From: Endozoicomonas sp. 4G
GTDB lineage: Bacteria > Pseudomonadota > Gammaproteobacteria > Pseudomonadales > Endozoicomonadaceae
Assembly (NCBI RefSeq): GCF_023822025.1
Contig: NZ_CP082909.1
Span: 1,726,001 to 1,790,000, forward strand
Direction: 5' to 3'
Length of the DNA: 64,000 bases
Position numbers and translations under genes: made by a program. The first letter of the stretch is position 1. The number at the start of each line of letters is the position of its first letter. The notes beneath the pieces were generated by a model. It searched no databases. It saw only the letters and a list, made by a program, of their open reading frames with translations, and was not told the DNA's origin. Of this stretch, positions 60,634 through 64,000 are shown in pieces.

Positions 60634-63012
60634 TCAAAGCAACTCAAACAGGTGCAAAACCTGTTCATTGCGGGCAAATCGTTTGACGCTATGTTGCCGG
60701 TCAAACAGGATGACAAAATTGGTGTCATTGACTTCAATGACTTTACCCTTCCCGAAAATGCTGTGTTTTACTCTCCGGTTGAGTTGCCAGGGAGCGTTTT
60801 CTGGCACCTCCCTGCGCAAGATATTCTGCCGTGCTGACAGGTAGGCCGGACTGTGTGGGGAAGCGGTTGGTTTTGAGCGGTGTGTCAGTGAGGGGATCGT
60901 TTCAATCACCTGTGCCAGATTCGGTTTTATTGCCTGAAGGTAGCGACGAGCTGCTTTAGTTAATCCTGTTTTCTTGAGTTGATCGACCAGTTCATCTTCT
61001 GAAACACGGTTAAGTGACCGGCAAATGGATTGAACATGGGGAACCTGCATTTCTTTCAGAAACAGGCTGATTTGTTGCGAGTTGTTATTCTTCCAACTGT
61101 TGGCTTTGGGCTGCAGGGATCCATTGCCAGTAAACAGATAGAGTTTTTCCCTGGCCCGGGTCATGGCGACGTAGAGCAGTCTTCGCTCTGCTTCCAGGTC
61201 TTCACCGTTGCTTTGAGTCAGCTCATCTGTTCTTGTGAATGGCCAGTATTTTGCGGTCAGTCCCGGAATCAGAACGGTGGGCCATTCCAGTCCCTTGGCC
61301 CGGTGGCAGGAACTGATCACGATCTGTTCGGTGCGTTGCCCAGGGTTTTTGGAGGGTTGTTTCTGTTTCGATCTTAATTCATCCAGGTGCAGACAACTGT
61401 CACTGACGGTCAGGTTGGTTTTTCTCAGATAACTTAAGAAACCATCAATGGCCAGCAGTTGTTCTTCTGTTCTTTGGTCATTAAGGCTCATGGATTGCAG
61501 GCTTTCCCTGAGTTCTGAGCGTTGAATGTAGTGTTGCAGCACCGCTGCGGCCGCTTGCTGATCGGATGTCTTTTCCAGTGACTGTAGTATTTCAGCCCTG
61601 TCGTATAATTTCTGACGTTGATAATAAGTGATACCGGACACTTTACTGGCGTACTGATCCAGTACTTTTCCCCATTGTTGAGTGTGTTCCTGAAGATGGG
61701 CGACCAGTTGCTTTATCAGGGGCGTCTTCACGCCCAGGTGGGGCAGGGTAAACAGCGAAGTCAATATCTCAGCGCGAGCGGCAGGGTTTAAGTGTTGCAA
61801 TTCACCAGAGGTCAGTCTCAGGACTGAAATCAAGGCTGATATTTCAGGGCGGTCAAACAGGGAAGGGCCTTCACACTGGTAGGCAAGACCGTTTGCCAGC
61901 AACCTCATCTCCAGTGGGACTGATTGTGCCCAGACCCTCAACAGCACAGCAATCCGGGATCCGGAGCTGGCAAGATGTTGCTGGATGGTGGTTAATACCC
62001 GTTCTGAATCTTCGCCAGCTCCCTGTGAGAGTGTGATGCTCGAGTCCGGGTTGTCCGGGTGAGCAATACAGATCACGTCTTTTCTGCTTCTGTTACGGCT
62101 GATCAGGTGACTGGCTGCCATGGCGATTTCGTGGCCGTATCGGAAAGTATGGGGCAGAGTCAACTGGTGAACGGTATCGGAGCTGGCATAATCCATTTCA
62201 AAGTTCCGGAGAATATTTTGTATATTGGCTCCGGCAAATTCATAGATCGTTTGATCGGGATCACCTACGGCAATCACTCTGGCTCGCTCACCGGCGATGA
62301 TGCGTGTCAGCCGGTGTTGCAGGGTTGAGGTGTCCTGGTATTCATCAACAATGATTCGATCGACTTTATTGGTGATACGGGGGATGACGTCCGGGTTGGC
62401 TTCTATCAAACAGACTGCGTCGTACAACATATCGGTAAACGTTATTCTTCGGTGCTGGTGACGCCATTGCTCGAAGGCCTCAAAGAGTTCCACCAGAAAT
62501 GGCAAATGATCAGAATAGTCTGCCTGCGCCAGCAGGTGGGAGGGTGTTTGCAGGTTAGCTTTAACGTTATCGATAAAGCTGCTGGCCACTTCAATGTAGC
62601 GGGCGCTGTCTGATTTGATCCTGTCCTGCAGCACATCAGGAGCTAATGTCAGCAGCAGCTCCCGGATTTTCAGTTCGATTTCTTTCTCTGTCAGGGGCTT
62701 GTGGTTGTAGGGTGCTCTCAACCCCCAGGCTTCGAGAGACTTCAAGAGTCTCAGGCCGGTTGAGTGATAGGTGCGGACTTGCGGCAGTACCGGCCACTCC
62801 TGGCAGCGTTTTTTGAGCTTGCGGGTAAAGTCCAGCTGGGCTGATTTGTTGAACATCATGACCATGATGCGTCGGGGAGCCATTCCCTGATTCAGCAATT
62901 CACGAATAAGAAAGGCGAGGGTGGTTGTTTTACCTGAACCGGCTACGGCTATGCAAAGAGCATGTCCATTGACATGCCGGGTTACCCTCCGTTGAGGGCC
63001 AGTCAGTTCCAT
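60634..63012 (-). CDS. UvrD/Rep-type ATP-dependent DNA helicase
   Basis: A 792-residue SF1A helicase. The Q motif is ELTGPQRRV. Motif I is VAGSGKTTTLAFLI. Motif II is RIIVDEYQDTSTLQ. Motif III is VIAVGDPDQTIYEFAGA. Motif IV region is LPHTFRYGHEIA. Motif V is SSCHRAKGLEWPTVLIPG. Motif VI is RRLLYVAMTRAREKLYLF. A C-terminal about 80-residue tail ends in VKHSIFGKGKVIEVND, a UvrD/PcrA-like Tudor-type end. It unwinds DNA 3' to 5' in repair or replication restart. The size is a little over Rep and UvrD and it may be a separate paralogue rather than uvrD or rep themselves. The start is ATG 63012. Confidence 0.93.
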   Translation of the reverse strand: MELTGPQRRVTRHVNGHALCIAVAGSGKTTTLAFLIRELLNQGMAPRRIMVMMFNKSAQLDFTRKLKKRCQEWPVLPQVRTYHSTGLRLLKSLEAWGLRAPYNHKPLTEKEIELKIRELLLTLAPDVLQDRIKSDSARYIEVASSFIDNVKANLQTPSHLLAQADYSDHLPFLVELFEAFEQWRHQHRRITFTDMLYDAVCLIEANPDVIPRITNKVDRIIVDEYQDTSTLQHRLTRIIAGERARVIAVGDPDQTIYEFAGANIQNILRNFEMDYASSDTVHQLTLPHTFRYGHEIAMAASHLISRNRSRKDVICIAHPDNPDSSITLSQGAGEDSERVLTTIQQHLASSGSRIAVLLRVWAQSVPLEMRLLANGLAYQCEGPSLFDRPEISALISVLRLTSGELQHLNPAARAEILTSLFTLPHLGVKTPLIKQLVAHLQEHTQQWGKVLDQYASKVSGITYYQRQKLYDRAEILQSLEKTSDQQAAAAVLQHYIQRSELRESLQSMSLNDQRTEEQLLAIDGFLSYLRKTNLTVSDSCLHLDELRSKQKQPSKNPGQRTEQIVISSCHRAKGLEWPTVLIPGLTAKYWPFTRTDELTQSNGEDLEAERRLLYVAMTRAREKLYLFTGNGSLQPKANSWKNNNSQQISLFLKEMQVPHVQSICRSLNRVSEDELVDQLKKTGLTKAARRYLQAIKPNLAQVIETIPSLTHRSKPTASPHSPAYLSARQNILRREVPENAPWQLNRRVKHSIFGKGKVIEVNDTNFVILFDRQHSVKRFARNEQVLHLFELL

Positions 63013-63121
63013 ACAATCAATGCGTCGGTGAAAGTTTATCAGACAGAGTCATTTATCGTATCAGAGAATCGGGGCAAGGGTGCACGTGGGACATTATTTT
63101 TTTATTCGGCAATTACTTTCT

Positions 63122-63149
63122 ATGACCGTTATTGACAGATAAGTATAAT
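63122..63149 (+). promoter_or_regulatory. Sigma70-type promoter for the nucleoside transporter
   Basis: ATGACC (63122), 16-nt spacer, TATAAT (63144-63149), 33 nt before the start codon. A perfect TTGACA at about 63132 is only 6 nt from the -10 box and cannot pair with it. Confidence 0.45.
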
Positions 63150-63182
63150 GCCCCAAGAATCTCTTTGAAGGTGATCGTTCTT

Positions 63183-64000
63183 ATGCAACAGGTGCTTATA
63201 AGCCTTGTAGGAATTGCAGTCCTGCTAGGTATCGCGATGCTTCTATCGGACAATAGAAAAGCAATAAAATTACGAACGGTGGGCGGGGCCTTTGCCATCC
63301 AGGCGGGTATCGGTGCCTTTGTGCTCTACATTCCCGCCGGACAATACGTTCTCGAAGCGATTACCAACGGCGTAAACGCTGTTATGGGATACGCTAACAA
63401 TGGCATTGGTTTCCTTTTTGGCGAGCTGTCCAGCTTCAAACTGGGTCTTATCTTTGCTGTCCATGTGCTTCCTGTTGTTATCTTCTTTGCCTCTCTGGTT
63501 GCTGTGTTGTACTACCTGGGTATCATGCAGGTTATCATTCAGCTGTTTGGTGGTGCACTGCGTAAAGTATTAGGCACCAGTCGTACAGAATCACTGTCTG
63601 CGGCCGCTAATGTTTTCGTTGGCCAGACCGAAGCGCCTCTGCTGGTTCGTCCTTTCATCAGTCGTATGACTCAGTCTGAACTGTTTGCCGTGATGGTGGG
63701 TGGCCTGGCGTCGGTTGCCGGTGCGGTTATGGTGGGCTACGCCAGCATGGGGGTTGAATTAAAGTATCTGATCGCTGCCAGCGTCATGGCGGCTCCCGGT
63801 GGTTTGTTGATGGCAAAAATCATCAAACCTGAAACCGAGACACCTCACGATAACGTAGACGACATTGTCGAAGAGAGTGCTGAAGAAAAGCCCGCCAATG
63901 TTTTTGATGCAGCTGCTACCGGTGCTGCCAATGGTCTCAAACTGGCTGCCATTATCGGTGCCATGCTGCTGGCTTTCATCTCCCTGATTGCCATGCTCAA
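63183..64000 (+). CDS. NupC/CNT-family nucleoside transporter, N-terminal part
   Basis: The frame from ATG 63183 stays open to the window end (272 codons). It encodes several membrane segments ([56 protein letters not shown]) and the CNT motif [16 protein letters not shown], followed by [19 protein letters not shown]. It imports nucleosides with Na+ or H+. GAAGGTGA precedes the ATG by 8 nt. The remaining approximately 140 residues lie outside. It may be a NupX-type paralogue; this cannot be decided here. Confidence 0.92.
   Translation, partial: MQQVLISLVGIAVLLGIAMLLSDNRKAIKLRTVGGAFAIQAGIGAFVLYIPAGQYVLEAITNGVNAVMGYANNGIGFLFGELSSFKLGLIFAVHVLPVVIFFASLVAVLYYLGIMQVIIQLFGGALRKVLGTSRTESLSAAANVFVGQTEAPLLVRPFISRMTQSELFAVMVGGLASVAGAVMVGYASMGVELKYLIAASVMAAPGGLLMAKIIKPETETPHDNVDDIVEESAEEKPANVFDAAATGAANGLKLAAIIGAMLLAFISLIAML

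Noticed and set aside
63132-63149. TTGACA-TATAAT promoter before the nucleoside transporter
   Set aside because: The two boxes are only 6 nt apart, far from the required 16-18; ATGACC at 63122 fits better.

Overview
The window looks like a chromosomal stretch of a marine, host-associated gammaproteobacterium, most likely Endozoicomonas or a close relative in the Oceanospirillales. This is inferred from the core genes (AcnB, PpnN, an AsrA-type Lon, the ffs-dnaX-ybaB-recR cluster, a NupC-family transporter), a PagL lipid A deacylase, KpsC/KpsS capsule proteins and very large repetitive orphan proteins. No rRNA or tRNA gene and no CRISPR array was seen.

Positions 1-24 kb are mostly housekeeping, with small accessory patches. 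The order is acnB (5' part, minus strand); a papain-like hypothetical protein divergent from a tandem pair of small secreted paralogues (an 0.85 kb duplication); a Fic protein with a degenerate catalytic motif; ppnN; a YbaK-type deacylase; a 1107-residue orphan; lon; a fatty/branched-chain acyl-CoA operon (thiolase, acyl-CoA dehydrogenase, enoyl-CoA hydratase); a ProQ/FinO RNA-binding protein; a DUF2237 protein; 4.5S RNA; dnaX; ybaB; recR; a Uma2-type protein; and pagL.

Positions 25-34 kb carry the capsule genes kpsC and kpsS (minus strand), which normally sit together. Here they are separated by about 4 kb of toxin-antitoxin material: an HI0074-like / MNT nucleotidyltransferase / HepT three-gene operon, and a hicA-hicB-secB-like toxin-antitoxin-chaperone locus broken by an insertion sequence with 17-bp terminal inverted repeats. 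A 56-bp hepT remnant marks the far edge of the island. To the right lie a truncated DUF433 gene, a long A-tract repeat array and a small secreted protein that ends at an in-frame amber codon.

Positions 34-58 kb hold the main attraction: three tandem paralogous genes (minus strand, about 7.8 kb each) for proteins of about 2600 residues. Each has a long N-terminal region, two AAA+ modules (the second with an atypical GKD P-loop) and a transglutaminase-like Cys-His-Asp domain. The middle copy is split by a frameshift at an A11 tract. Linkers contain copy-specific tandem repeats. I know of no described system with this architecture; it is the best candidate for something new here.

Positions 58-64 kb contain a DUF29 gene, a RelE-type toxin with a Phd/XRE-like antitoxin, dispersed repeats and REP-like palindromes, a Q/N/S-rich hypothetical protein, a UvrD/Rep-type helicase, and the start of a NupC-family nucleoside transporter that runs off the end.
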